The translations under genes and the position numbers were made by a program. Of a stretch of 39,275 bases of DNA, positions 6,684 to 12,766 are shown piece by piece. The notes under the pieces are model-generated. The model ran no database searches. It was given only the letters and a program-made list of their open reading frames with translations, and had not been told where the DNA came from. Where the stretch lies: positions 1 to 39,275 of IMG/VR virus record IMGVR_UViG_3300049427_000018; one strand, written 5' to 3'. This stretch comes from a virus. How positions within the stretch are numbered: the first letter of the stretch is position 1; every line of letters starts with the position of its first letter.

Positions 6684-6710
6684 TTTGAATTTGGAAGAAC
6701 ATAAGGAGGG
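6684..6710 (+). repeat. Early-gene leader repeat, copy D (degenerate)
   Basis: TTTGAATTTGGAAGAACATAAGGAGGG shares the GAAT...GAAGAACAT.AGGAGG core with copies A and B and carries the ribosome site of the 43-residue gene. Confidence 0.45.
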
Positions 6711-6718
6711 TTATTGGT

Positions 6719-6850
6719 ATGGAAAAGGTGAAGAGGACTGTTCGTGAATCATTACTTGAATGGGGATGGTCTCACTTAGTTGTTGGTCTTATGTCTGATG
6801 AAGAGTGCGAGTCTCTTTTGGAATCCGTAGTAATGTATCCGGAAGGGTGA
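6719..6850 (+). CDS. 43-residue hypothetical early protein
   Basis: ATG 6719 is preceded by ATAAGGAGGG. The 43-residue product (MEKVKRTVRESLLEWGWSHL...) is mostly helical and acidic at the C terminus. It sits between two leader repeats, and its TGA begins the next copy (TGAACATCGGCTGAAT). No family recognised, but the ribosome site and setting support translation. Confidence 0.5.
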   Translation: MEKVKRTVRESLLEWGWSHLVVGLMSDEECESLLESVVMYPEG

Positions 6851-6856
6851 ACATCG

Positions 6857-6883
6857 GCTGAATTTTGAGATGTATGGGAGGTG
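6857..6883 (+). repeat. Early-gene leader repeat, copy E (degenerate)
   Basis: GCTGAATTTTGAGATGTATGGGAGG keeps the GCTGAAT..TGAGA..ATGNGAGG layout and supplies the ribosome site for the ASCH-domain gene. Confidence 0.5.
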
Positions 6884-6887
6884 CAGC

Positions 6888-7220
6888 ATGAAAGGATTGA
6901 TTATTAAGTCGCCATGGATCGAGAAGATACTATCAGGCAAGAAAGTTTGGGAGATAAGAGGATCGAATACGAATATTCGAGGAACTATTGCCTTAATAAA
7001 AAGTGGTAGCGGAATGATATATGGAACTGTGGTGTTAACTAAAAGTTTCCCAGTTACGCAAGAGGCATTCGAGCAAGGCGGAAGAAATCATTGTATTCCG
7101 GATACTTACGAAAACAAATATAAAAAACGCTATGTATGGGAACTTAGTTCGCCACAACTCTTTGATAAACCCATTCCATACAAGCACCCACAAGGGGCTG
7201 TGATTTGGGTGAACCTATAG
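6888..7220 (+). CDS. ASCH-domain (PUA-like) protein
   Basis: This is a 110-residue protein. MKGLIIKSPWIEKILSGKKV followed by WEIRGS is the hallmark N-terminal strand-helix-strand of ASCH domains (I/LxxPWaxxIlxGkKtwEiR), a PUA-like fold thought to bind RNA or modified bases. The C-terminal strand ends KHPQGAVIWVNL. ATG 6888 sits 5 bases after GGGAGGTG; ATG 6870 lies before that site. In phages, ASCH proteins appear among early accessory genes; some family members act as ribonucleases or deaminate or hydrolyse modified bases, but which applies here cannot be told. Confidence 0.78.
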   Translation: MKGLIIKSPWIEKILSGKKVWEIRGSNTNIRGTIALIKSGSGMIYGTVVLTKSFPVTQEAFEQGGRNHCIPDTYENKYKKRYVWELSSPQLFDKPIPYKHPQGAVIWVNL

Positions 7221-7265
7221 TGAACATTGAGGAATTTAACAACAAAACAAAGGGAGAGATTAGAA

Positions 7266-7952
7266 ATGAGTATCGATCTACAGGCGATGGTAAATGCGGC
7301 AATGGTGAAAATGCACGAAGAAGGTGTAATCCAGAAAATTGTAGAGGAAAAGATTGCAAAGACCGTTTCAAACATCGTTGATGATGTACTCGGATCGTAT
7401 TCGGATTTTGGTAAACAAGTGAAAGAAGTCGTGAAGCAAAGCCTGGCTATTGATGTTGATAAGATGGAGCTTCCTACGTATAACGTTCTTGTGAGAAACG
7501 TAGTTCGGGAACGTTTGGATCAGTTGGTTCACGTTCAAGGCATAGAGCTCCTTAAGGCTCGTATGGATGAAATTTTCAAAACAGTTGAATCAGAGATGAA
7601 GCTTTCTGAAATCGTAGAAAATTGGAAAGAGGCACTTAACGAGGATCACGAACGCGATGGTGAACATATCACAGTTACCTGGGAACCTTCAACTTATAGC
7701 AGCGGTGGCGGTTGGCTTTATATTGACGAAGAAGAAGACAAAAGCAACTACCAATGCGATCTACGCGCTGGGATTAACAAGGACGGAACGATTTTTGCGC
7801 TTCACTGGAAGTCACATGATTTACTGAAAGAAGTAAAGACAACGTGGGCTATTGACAGCATTGGAGAACAATTCTTTCGTATGCATGCAGCTGGTTCAAA
7901 AATAATTGTTGATATGGACGAAGTGGAGAAATACTTTGGATATGATGACTAA
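7266..7952 (+). CDS. Hypothetical phage protein, helical N-terminus
   Basis: The product is 228 residues, starting at ATG 7266 after GGGAGAG. The first 130 residues are amphipathic helix (VEEKIAKTVSNIVDDVLGSY..., VVKQSL, KARMDEIFKTVESEMK), suggesting coiled-coil oligomerisation. The C-terminal 90 residues are a beta-rich acidic domain (TVTWEPSTYSSGGGWLYIDEEE). No family recognised. It is the last gene before the late regulator and is set off by a hairpin. Confidence 0.65.
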   Translation: MSIDLQAMVNAAMVKMHEEGVIQKIVEEKIAKTVSNIVDDVLGSYSDFGKQVKEVVKQSLAIDVDKMELPTYNVLVRNVVRERLDQLVHVQGIELLKARMDEIFKTVESEMKLSEIVENWKEALNEDHERDGEHITVTWEPSTYSSGGGWLYIDEEEDKSNYQCDLRAGINKDGTIFALHWKSHDLLKEVKTTWAIDSIGEQFFRMHAAGSKIIVDMDEVEKYFGYDD

Positions 7953-7973
7953 TTATATTCTTATTAAGAAATA

Positions 7974-8022
7974 AAAAAGCCTCCGGCTCTGTTGGGGAAC
8001 GGGCGCCGAAGGTCTTTGAACA
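7974..8022 (-). terminator. Weak hairpin with A-tract (minus-strand terminator-like)
   Basis: CCTCCGGC and GCCGAAGG arms (one mismatch) flank a 16-base loop after AAAAAA. The run reads as U's only on the minus strand. No leftward gene is seen feeding it, so its role is unclear. Confidence 0.25.
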
Positions 8023-8061
8023 ACACTCATCAACCATTATAACATAAAGGGGATGAGGGGA

Positions 8062-8457
8062 ATGTTGGCAATGGCAATGGACTGGTATGGTGAACAGATA
8101 GAATTATTTCCAAAGGCGACTAAATCAGAATTAAAGATCGCGAAAGCAGCCTTATCGCGGTATCGCCGCATGAAATCGGTCGTTGATGACTTCGAAGCAA
8201 GAGGGATCGATTCACTTGCTCAAAAACAATTAGGTGTATACAATGCCTATAAAGCAAGTGTCGGCACTATCGATAGAGCAGTCAATCTTATACAGGACGA
8301 CGATGTAAAGAATATGATTGACGTCCGATATATCAAAGGACTTCCGCATTACGTGACTATAAAGCGATTTGCTACCTGGCATCCTTCCACAGTTGACCGC
8401 AAAATAAATCTAGGGATTGAGTCGATAGCGAATACGCTCAAACTTTGGGAATCATGA
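8062..8457 (+). CDS. ArpU/RinA-like late transcription regulator
   Basis: This is a 131-residue helical protein. The layout matches the ArpU/RinA-type late regulators of Gram-positive phages: an N-terminal helical part (SELKIAKAALSRYRRMKSVVDDFE), a middle YNAYKASVGTIDRAVNLI, then VRYIKGLPHYVTIKRFATWHPSTVDRKI resembling a sigma-like helix-turn-helix. In those phages the protein switches on the packaging/head operon. ATG 8062 has AAAGGGG 9 bases upstream; ATG 8053 and 8071 are alternatives. It ends just ahead of a strong terminator, and the late genes begin downstream of the accessory insertion. Confidence 0.65.
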   Translation: MLAMAMDWYGEQIELFPKATKSELKIAKAALSRYRRMKSVVDDFEARGIDSLAQKQLGVYNAYKASVGTIDRAVNLIQDDDVKNMIDVRYIKGLPHYVTIKRFATWHPSTVDRKINLGIESIANTLKLWES

Positions 8458-8511
8458 AAATATTGCGTGTAAATCGCGTGAAATCAGCGTCAAAAATAAG
8501 AGTGCCTACGA

Positions 8512-8563
8512 GGTACAGTATTGGCAGGAGTTAATTACTCCCAGTCAACACTGTACCTTTTTT
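8512..8563 (+). terminator. Strong intrinsic terminator after the late regulator
   Basis: GGTACAGT / ACTGTACC arms (8512-8519 and 8550-8557) enclose a second hairpin GGAG-TTAATTA-CTCC, followed by TTTTTT. It ends the early operon. Confidence 0.8.
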
Positions 8564-8770
8564 CATTTTAAAGTCCTTTGAAAACAGAATAGGTCGTGTG
8601 AAACGGCGAAAGCCATAGTAGCTGGGGACAGTAGGCGCGGTATCTGTCAGCAGACAGAGGTTCAGATTCCTCTCCCTAAGAAGCGACTCAAAACAATTCG
8701 ATAATCTTCCATTCACTCATCCATATGGATCAATGGAAGATTATCGAAACAAAGAAAGGCGGCGATCCGG
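8564..8770. other. Non-coding stretch with tRNA-arm-like and long inverted repeats
   Basis: No convincing gene is seen. A hairpin TCTGTC-AGCA-GACAGA (8643-8658) is followed by AGAGG-TTCAGATT-CCTCT (8656-8673). The second resembles a tRNA T-arm with one extra base, but there is no matching acceptor or anticodon arm. It is followed by a perfect 17-bp inverted repeat (8697-8713 / 8732-8748). Confidence 0.5.
8697..8748. repeat. Perfect 17-bp inverted repeat
   Basis: TTCGATAATCTTCCATT (8697-8713) is exactly complementary to 8732-8748. The 18-base spacer contains the palindrome ATCCATATGGAT. There is no U-run. It lies 22 bases before the next gene start and may be an operator, an RNA leader structure or an element relic. 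Confidence 0.75.
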
Positions 8771-8968
8771 TTGAGGTTTACAAGACGATTACCCACAGTA
8801 AACGACAGCAAACAACAACCGGCTAAATGCCGCAGCTGTCCATGGGGCAGGCAAGAGGGTTCAAAACAGTTTTGTAGCAGAGTGAGGTGTCCAAAAGATG
8901 AAAAGATGGTTAACCAAGCTTCTCATAATATTCGCCCAGCAGGCAGCTCCAGCGCCTCGCAATCGTAA
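8771..8968 (+). CDS. Small cysteine-rich phage protein
   Basis: The product is 65 residues, starting at TTG 8771 with AAAGAAAGG upstream at somewhat long spacing. The core KCRSCPWGRQ..GSKQFCS..RCPK has C-x2-C...C-x4-C spacing and a CPWG motif that I recall from small Firmicute phage proteins near the terminase genes. It probably binds zinc. Function unknown. Codon use and the conserved core make it more credible than a chance frame. Confidence 0.55.
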   Translation: MRFTRRLPTVNDSKQQPAKCRSCPWGRQEGSKQFCSRVRCPKDEKMVNQASHNIRPAGSSSASQS

Positions 8969-8998
8969 GGAACGCCGTCATGGTAGACAACAGTGAAC

Positions 8999-9165
8999 CG
9001 CAGCTAAGCTGCATCACATAGATACCTCATTATGTAGTTTGTAACTATTGAGGAAAGAAGGAGCCCTACACTGTCGGATAGCAACCGAATCTAGATGAGG
9101 AGGCACCTTCATCCTAGTAACACACTTTGCAGGGCGAACAAAAAAGAGCCGCAGGGATGCTCTCC
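8999..9165. ncRNA. Hairpin-dense non-coding region, possible structured RNA
   Basis: Successive structures are GCAG-CTAAG-CTGC (9000-9012) and CCTCA...TGAGG with inner TAGTT/AACTA (9025-9053). A closing pair GCCCT (9063-9067) / AGGGC (9131-9135) then encloses TCGG/CCGA (9074-9088) and CTAGATGAGG / CCTTCATCCTAG (9091-9117), giving a three-way-junction-like fold. A final hairpin AGAGC...GCTCT next to A6 (minus-strand terminator-like) ends it. No coding frame is convincing. Confidence 0.3.
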
Positions 9166-9329
9166 CATACGACTCTACGACCGATGCTTTCGGATTTGTA
9201 GCTAATCATACCATTCTCGGCAGGAAAATGGAAGTATTTAATGAGTCTGCATTGACATAAATTCGACGAGCTGTCAAACCGATTAGAGAGCTAAATATAA
9301 AAACAATCTATAATTAAAAAAAGTATATG

Positions 9330-9359
9330 TTGTTTAACGAACTAATGTTCTGATATAAT
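9330..9359 (+). promoter_or_regulatory. Sigma-A promoter of the three-gene operon
   Basis: TTGTTT (9330-9335), an 18-base spacer and a perfect TATAAT (9354-9359). A LexA-like box lies within the spacer. Confidence 0.65.
9338..9351. promoter_or_regulatory. LexA (DinR) SOS box
   Basis: CGAAC-TAAT-GTTCT matches the Bacillus SOS half-sites CGAAC-N4-GTTCG at 9 of 10 positions and sits between -35 and -10. A weaker copy, AGTAC-AAAT-GTTCC, is at 9378-9391. LexA binding here would repress the operon until DNA damage. Confidence 0.6.
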
Positions 9360-9374
9360 TAGCAAAAATTAAGA

Positions 9375-9398
9375 ATGAGTACAAATGTTCCCTATTGA
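9375..9398 (+). CDS. Possible 7-codon leader peptide
   Basis: ATG 9375 opens MSTNVPY and stops at TGA 9396. The last codons overlap the CCTATT segment (9391-9396) that can pair with the first arm of the downstream terminator hairpin. No good ribosome site is visible, so translation is uncertain. Confidence 0.25.
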   Translation: MSTNVPY

Positions 9399-9409
9399 GA
9401 AAAAAATGG

Positions 9410-9443
9410 AAATAGGCCATTATTAAGAAAAAAGCCTATTTTT
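9410..9443 (+). terminator. Leader terminator / attenuator of the three-gene operon
   Basis: AAATAGGC (9410-9417) pairs with GCCTATTT (9434-9441), followed by U's. It lies between the promoter and the first gene, so it would stop transcription unless disrupted. CCTATT at 9391-9396 can pair with AATAGG (9411-9416) as an alternative antiterminator. Confidence 0.55.
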
Positions 9444-9466
9444 GTCGAATAAACGGGGGAGATAAA

Positions 9467-10657
9467 ATGCTGAAAATATCGACATTTAAGAATATTTATA
9501 TGAAAGACTTCTTTGATTTCTTTAAAAGTAAAAATGTTCCTGATCGGAATAGCCGTTTAAGAGCCGATACAACAAATGCACGTTATAGTTCAATTCTTAA
9601 AGTTGTTAATGAAGAACTAAAAAGCACGACAGGTGCATTCAATGCAGAGGAATTGGATGAATTTTTGTTCGATAATTTGTTTTATTCAAATAATAATTAT
9701 CATTATGCATATAGATTGGAAAATTTGTTTTTTACAACAGAGACGACAGAACAACAGGTAGAAGCATTCTTTGCAAATAATCCTTCTTTAAATTATAAGA
9801 AATTATTAACCGATGTATCTGTATCAGATTATGAATTATGTACACTTAGATCTGAATTTTCAGATGGTAAATTGACAAGTATAAAAATGTTAATAAAAGT
9901 CGAAACAATAAGTACCCGTAGTATTCCAGCTATTGATATGTTTTCAGCTGTGTTAATTGATTTGGCAAATAAAATGGTTATATTTAAATTCAATCTAAAT
10001 CATTTGGATAATATCCGAAAGGACCCTCTCGATCTTCTTTCTATCCTAAAAAAGATACTTCACGGGGAGGGGACTAGCTGGAAAATATTTAATCCAATAC
10101 AGATAAACATAACGTCACTTAATGAAGAGGCATCTAAAGAGACCATATTCAAATTATTTGAAGAACTTAGCCTTGAAGCCGAAGAATTACTTGATGCACA
10201 AACTTTACCTGATACCGAAAAAAATATCGAGAATTTTCTTAAAGAAATGGGATTAAGAGAAGTAACTGAAGATTATATACAACAGATTAAAGCAGTTATT
10301 TATCAAGAAATAAGCAATACCATAAAAGATTCAATTTTTGAAAAAGGATGGGTCTTTAGATTTGTGTTTCGTGAGGGGCAAACTACAAGAGCTTCAACAA
10401 GAACGGATGATCGTGGTCCTATATATGGATCTAAGGTATACTGGCACCTAAAAGAGTTAATTTTTAAAGAAACTAAAATGATTGAATCTGGCTTTCATTG
10501 GCATATTAAAAATAATACGGGCGAAGATGATTATGTTCAGGTGCGACTTGAATCAAGAAGTGATACAATAATAATGCATTATTATTACAATATGAGATAC
10601 GGCAGAAAGGAGAAGGAGGACTTTGTTGTACGAAAAATTAACGAGTATTTACCATGA
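9467..10657 (+). CDS. Unrecognised 396-residue protein, first gene of a candidate conflict operon
   Basis: ATG 9467 follows GGGGGAG. The protein is A+T-rich in its coding and lysine/asparagine-rich, unlike the neighbouring head and replication genes, a sign of transfer. It has an N-terminal helical part, a beta segment around residues 125-175 (SVSDYELCTLRSEF..., IKMLIKVETI, FSAVLIDLANKMVIFKF), a helical middle with acidic runs, and a C-terminal beta-type domain (GFHWHIKNN, YVQVRLESRSDTIIMHYYYN). No enzyme motif is seen. It overlaps the next gene by 32 bases, so co-translation is likely. A sensor or regulatory role is inference only. Confidence 0.8.
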   Translation: MLKISTFKNIYMKDFFDFFKSKNVPDRNSRLRADTTNARYSSILKVVNEELKSTTGAFNAEELDEFLFDNLFYSNNNYHYAYRLENLFFTTETTEQQVEAFFANNPSLNYKKLLTDVSVSDYELCTLRSEFSDGKLTSIKMLIKVETISTRSIPAIDMFSAVLIDLANKMVIFKFNLNHLDNIRKDPLDLLSILKKILHGEGTSWKIFNPIQINITSLNEEASKETIFKLFEELSLEAEELLDAQTLPDTEKNIENFLKEMGLREVTEDYIQQIKAVIYQEISNTIKDSIFEKGWVFRFVFREGQTTRASTRTDDRGPIYGSKVYWHLKELIFKETKMIESGFHWHIKNNTGEDDYVQVRLESRSDTIIMHYYYNMRYGRKEKEDFVVRKINEYLP

Positions 10658-11288
10658 TTCTGGTTGCGTTAATTACTTCCCCAATTCTTTGCTTGCTGAT
10701 TTTGTTGCTTTCATTCAGAATAATATTGCAAAAAAACAAAGGTTATTAAGTCCTTACAGATTCGCGATTGATTATAACATATCAGTTCGTGACACTGTTA
10801 AATTCTTTATGTTCTTTTCTAATAACGATGGTGCTCTCACGGTAAAATATTTCTTTGAGTGTTCAAACCCATCTTGTATTTCAAACCGTATTTTCTTGGA
10901 GGATGATGTTTTACGTCAAAACCAAGACACATTAAATGAACCGATAATATGTGACGAATGCGGTAGGGATTATTTACTGAAAACAATTATTCCCTTTATT
11001 AAAGTGTATTTTCAGGTTAAGTCGGAATTGATGGTCCCATCAGAACAATTGGATATATCGCGTTTCGATCGAAACTCTACATTCGAGGCACTAGAAGGGT
11101 TGCCTGATAATTTAAAAGTCGAGTCCCCTTCATCCATAATTAACAAGGTTACTACTCATGATGAAGGGGACGAATTTGCAGTTGATTTGCAACTTTTAAT
11201 TGATCTTAATAACGAAATTGACTTGAAAATAATCTCAGACCCAATAGATGAATTCTTAACATCTATATCAGCTTTTGTAAGATATTAA
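10626..11288 (+). CDS. Winged-helix plus zinc-ribbon protein of the candidate conflict operon
   Basis: The product is 220 residues. TTG 10626 has AAGGAGG 6 bases upstream; TTG 10623 is also possible. Residues about 40-75 (LSPYRFAIDYNISVRDTVKF...) look like a winged helix of the type followed by a zinc ribbon in other multidomain regulators. Cysteine pairs ECSNPSC and CDEC about 40 residues apart complete the ribbon. The C-terminal third is acidic and unassigned. It would bind DNA or a partner protein. Sandwiched between an unknown protein and a SLATT-like membrane protein, it may be the adaptor of the system. Confidence 0.75.
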   Translation: MYEKLTSIYHDSGCVNYFPNSLLADFVAFIQNNIAKKQRLLSPYRFAIDYNISVRDTVKFFMFFSNNDGALTVKYFFECSNPSCISNRIFLEDDVLRQNQDTLNEPIICDECGRDYLLKTIIPFIKVYFQVKSELMVPSEQLDISRFDRNSTFEALEGLPDNLKVESPSSIINKVTTHDEGDEFAVDLQLLIDLNNEIDLKIISDPIDEFLTSISAFVRY

Positions 11289-11307
11289 TCTGGATGGGAA
11301 GTAATAT

Positions 11308-11766
11308 ATGAGTGACGAAGAAATAAGTGTAAAAATTAAACAACTCTTACAATTTATTAAAATAGATTTGGCCTCATCTGTAAGCTCTGGGAATAACCTA
11401 AGAAAAAAGGCATTTCGAATGAAAGTATGGGCTATTACACTTTCCGGGCTTATTACAGTGATATTAGGGTGGACATTTCTTGGTGATTATGGAAAATGGG
11501 CAGCTATTTTTTTAAGTGCAAGCTTAACTGCATTAAACAGTTGGGATGCATACAAAAATTATGATAAACGCTTCTTGCAAGAGACGTATTCAACAACAGG
11601 CCTCAAATTTTTGTTTCAAGACATTAGTCTTTATTTAACGGGTAACTCCACGTTTGAATCAGAAAAATTCGATGAGTTTAAAAAAAGATATGACGATCTT
11701 CATAATGAGTACATATCTGAAAGAAAATCACTAGACAGCAATCCTAAAGATACAGAACAAGATTAA
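11308..11766 (+). CDS. SLATT-like two-TM protein (candidate membrane effector)
   Basis: The product is 152 residues, starting at ATG 11308 after GGGAAG. A basic helical N terminus (RKKAFRMKVW) is followed by two membrane helices (AITLSGLITVILGW and WAAIFLSASLTALNSWDAY), then a conserved-looking cytoplasmic helix (YKNYDKRFLQETYSTTGLKF) and a charged coiled coil. The two-TM segment with ALN.W.A and the following R.L...Y helix resembles the SLATT/DUF4231 families, which are predicted pore-forming effectors in nucleotide-signalling conflict systems. The operon ends in a terminator 6 bases later. The family call is from pattern, not a search. Confidence 0.7.
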   Translation: MSDEEISVKIKQLLQFIKIDLASSVSSGNNLRKKAFRMKVWAITLSGLITVILGWTFLGDYGKWAAIFLSASLTALNSWDAYKNYDKRFLQETYSTTGLKFLFQDISLYLTGNSTFESEKFDEFKKRYDDLHNEYISERKSLDSNPKDTEQD

Positions 11767-11771
11767 AGGTA

Positions 11772-11811
11772 AGCGGAAGTTCTATAATTGAGCTTCTGCT
11801 TTTTTATTTTT
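11772..11811 (+). terminator. Intrinsic terminator of the three-gene operon
   Basis: AGCGGAAGTTC / GAGCTTCTGCT (11 bp, two wobbles) with loop TATAATT, followed by TTTTTTATTTTT. Confidence 0.85.
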
Positions 11812-11845
11812 AAAAAAAGTGCTACAGTATTCACTATTTTATGGG

Positions 11846-11872
11846 AGGGCACTCAAGCGGTGCTCTATTTTT
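11846..11872 (+). terminator. Second terminator-like hairpin before the recombinase
   Basis: AGGGCAC / GTGCTCT (7 bp, one wobble), 7-base loop, followed by ATTTTTATTT. It may back up the first terminator. Confidence 0.5.
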
Positions 11873-11901
11873 ATTTCAATATGTTTAAATGAGGTGGTGG
11901 T

Positions 11902-12459
11902 ATGAATGTCGTCCAACCGATCCGCGACCAAGTAGTCATAGACGGAGTTAAACGTTATTTATGGCTGCGCAGCATGCGTGACTATCTTTATTTTTGCATG
12001 GGCATATACAGTGGATTGCGAGTATCTGACTTACTTTTACTTCGTGCAGGAATGGTCAGAGGTACACATGTTCAAATGACCGAGAAAAAGAATGCTCACG
12101 ATAAATTATTCATCATCCACCCATCCATTCGAAATGATTTACATCATTTCATCAAGGATATGGCAGATGATGATTTTTTATTTCAAAGTCGCCAAGTCAA
12201 AAAGAAAGTCAGGCTCAGGAATCAACCTATTCATCGTAGCACGGCGTATCGAATGCTCAACAAGGCAGCTAAAGAATTTAGGTTAAAGGACATCGGCTGC
12301 CACACCCTTAGAAAAACGTGGGGATACCAGTTATACATTAAGGACCCGACGAAATTAGCGTTACTAATGAAGATGTATGGACATAGCGATCCGATGATCA
12401 CTTTAGACTATATTGGTATGACACAGGACATGATGGATGATGCCATTTCGAGTTTATAG
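11902..12459 (+). CDS. Minimal tyrosine recombinase (catalytic domain only)
   Basis: The 185-residue protein contains the tyrosine-recombinase catalytic set: R in SGLRVSDLL (near residue 39), K in MTEKKN, HxxR in CHTLRKTW (near residue 134), GHSD (the second His/Trp position), and the nucleophile candidate in LDYIGMTQ. It lacks the usual N-terminal core-binding and arm-binding domains of full integrases (about 300-400 residues). The start ATG 11902 follows GAGGTGGTGG. Such short recombinases are common near terminase genes in Bacillales phages. It might resolve genome multimers or act on nearby sites rather than serve as the prophage integrase. Confidence 0.85.
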   Translation: MNVVQPIRDQVVIDGVKRYLWLRSMRDYLYFCMGIYSGLRVSDLLLLRAGMVRGTHVQMTEKKNAHDKLFIIHPSIRNDLHHFIKDMADDDFLFQSRQVKKKVRLRNQPIHRSTAYRMLNKAAKEFRLKDIGCHTLRKTWGYQLYIKDPTKLALLMKMYGHSDPMITLDYIGMTQDMMDDAISSL

Positions 12460-12766
12460 AGCTTTTGAGTGCATCATAACTAGAGTGGTTTTGCACTCAT
12501 TTTCAGAAAGCAGAATAAACCCTTGACAGCACTAGAAAAACAATGTTTTTACGAGTGCAACACAAGTATGATTATGATTCACTCTAGAACCAGTTATTAG
12601 GAGAAAACAAGGATTTAAGAGCTCGTCCTCATCATCGGTTTAATGGTTACTTTCTCAATCAAGAGCGTTACCAATGAAGCCGGAGCGTTCTTTCCAACTC
12701 GAATAATATATAATTGTCAAATATTACACCTCATTGTATGCTTATTTACAAAGGGGATAGACATAA
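12460..12766. other. Non-coding region with repeats downstream of the recombinase
   Basis: It holds GAGTGCA at 12467 and 12553, TGCACTC at 12492, CTAGAGTG at 12480 and its complement CACTCTAG at 12580. A TTGACA (12523-12528) has no good -10 at 17 bases. A promoter for the next gene is at 12714-12742. No coding frame here is convincing. Confidence 0.6.
12714..12742 (+). promoter_or_regulatory. Sigma-A promoter for the membrane-protein gene
   Basis: TTGTCA (12714-12719), a 17-base spacer, then TATGCT (12737-12742), followed 24 bases later by ATG 12767. This gives the gene its own expression, as expected for a lysogen-expressed passenger. Confidence 0.55.

Noticed and set aside
8610-8690. tRNA gene suggested by a T-arm-like hairpin
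   Set aside because: The arm has an 8-base loop and there is no matching acceptor, D or anticodon arm over a tRNA length.
9125-9220. 31-codon leftward frame (MISYKSESIGRRV...)
   Set aside because: It overlaps the hairpin region, has no ribosome site and no recognised motif.
11902-12459. Prophage integrase
   Set aside because: Lack of core-binding and arm-binding domains and the central position argue for an accessory recombinase rather than the integrase that would lie at a prophage end.
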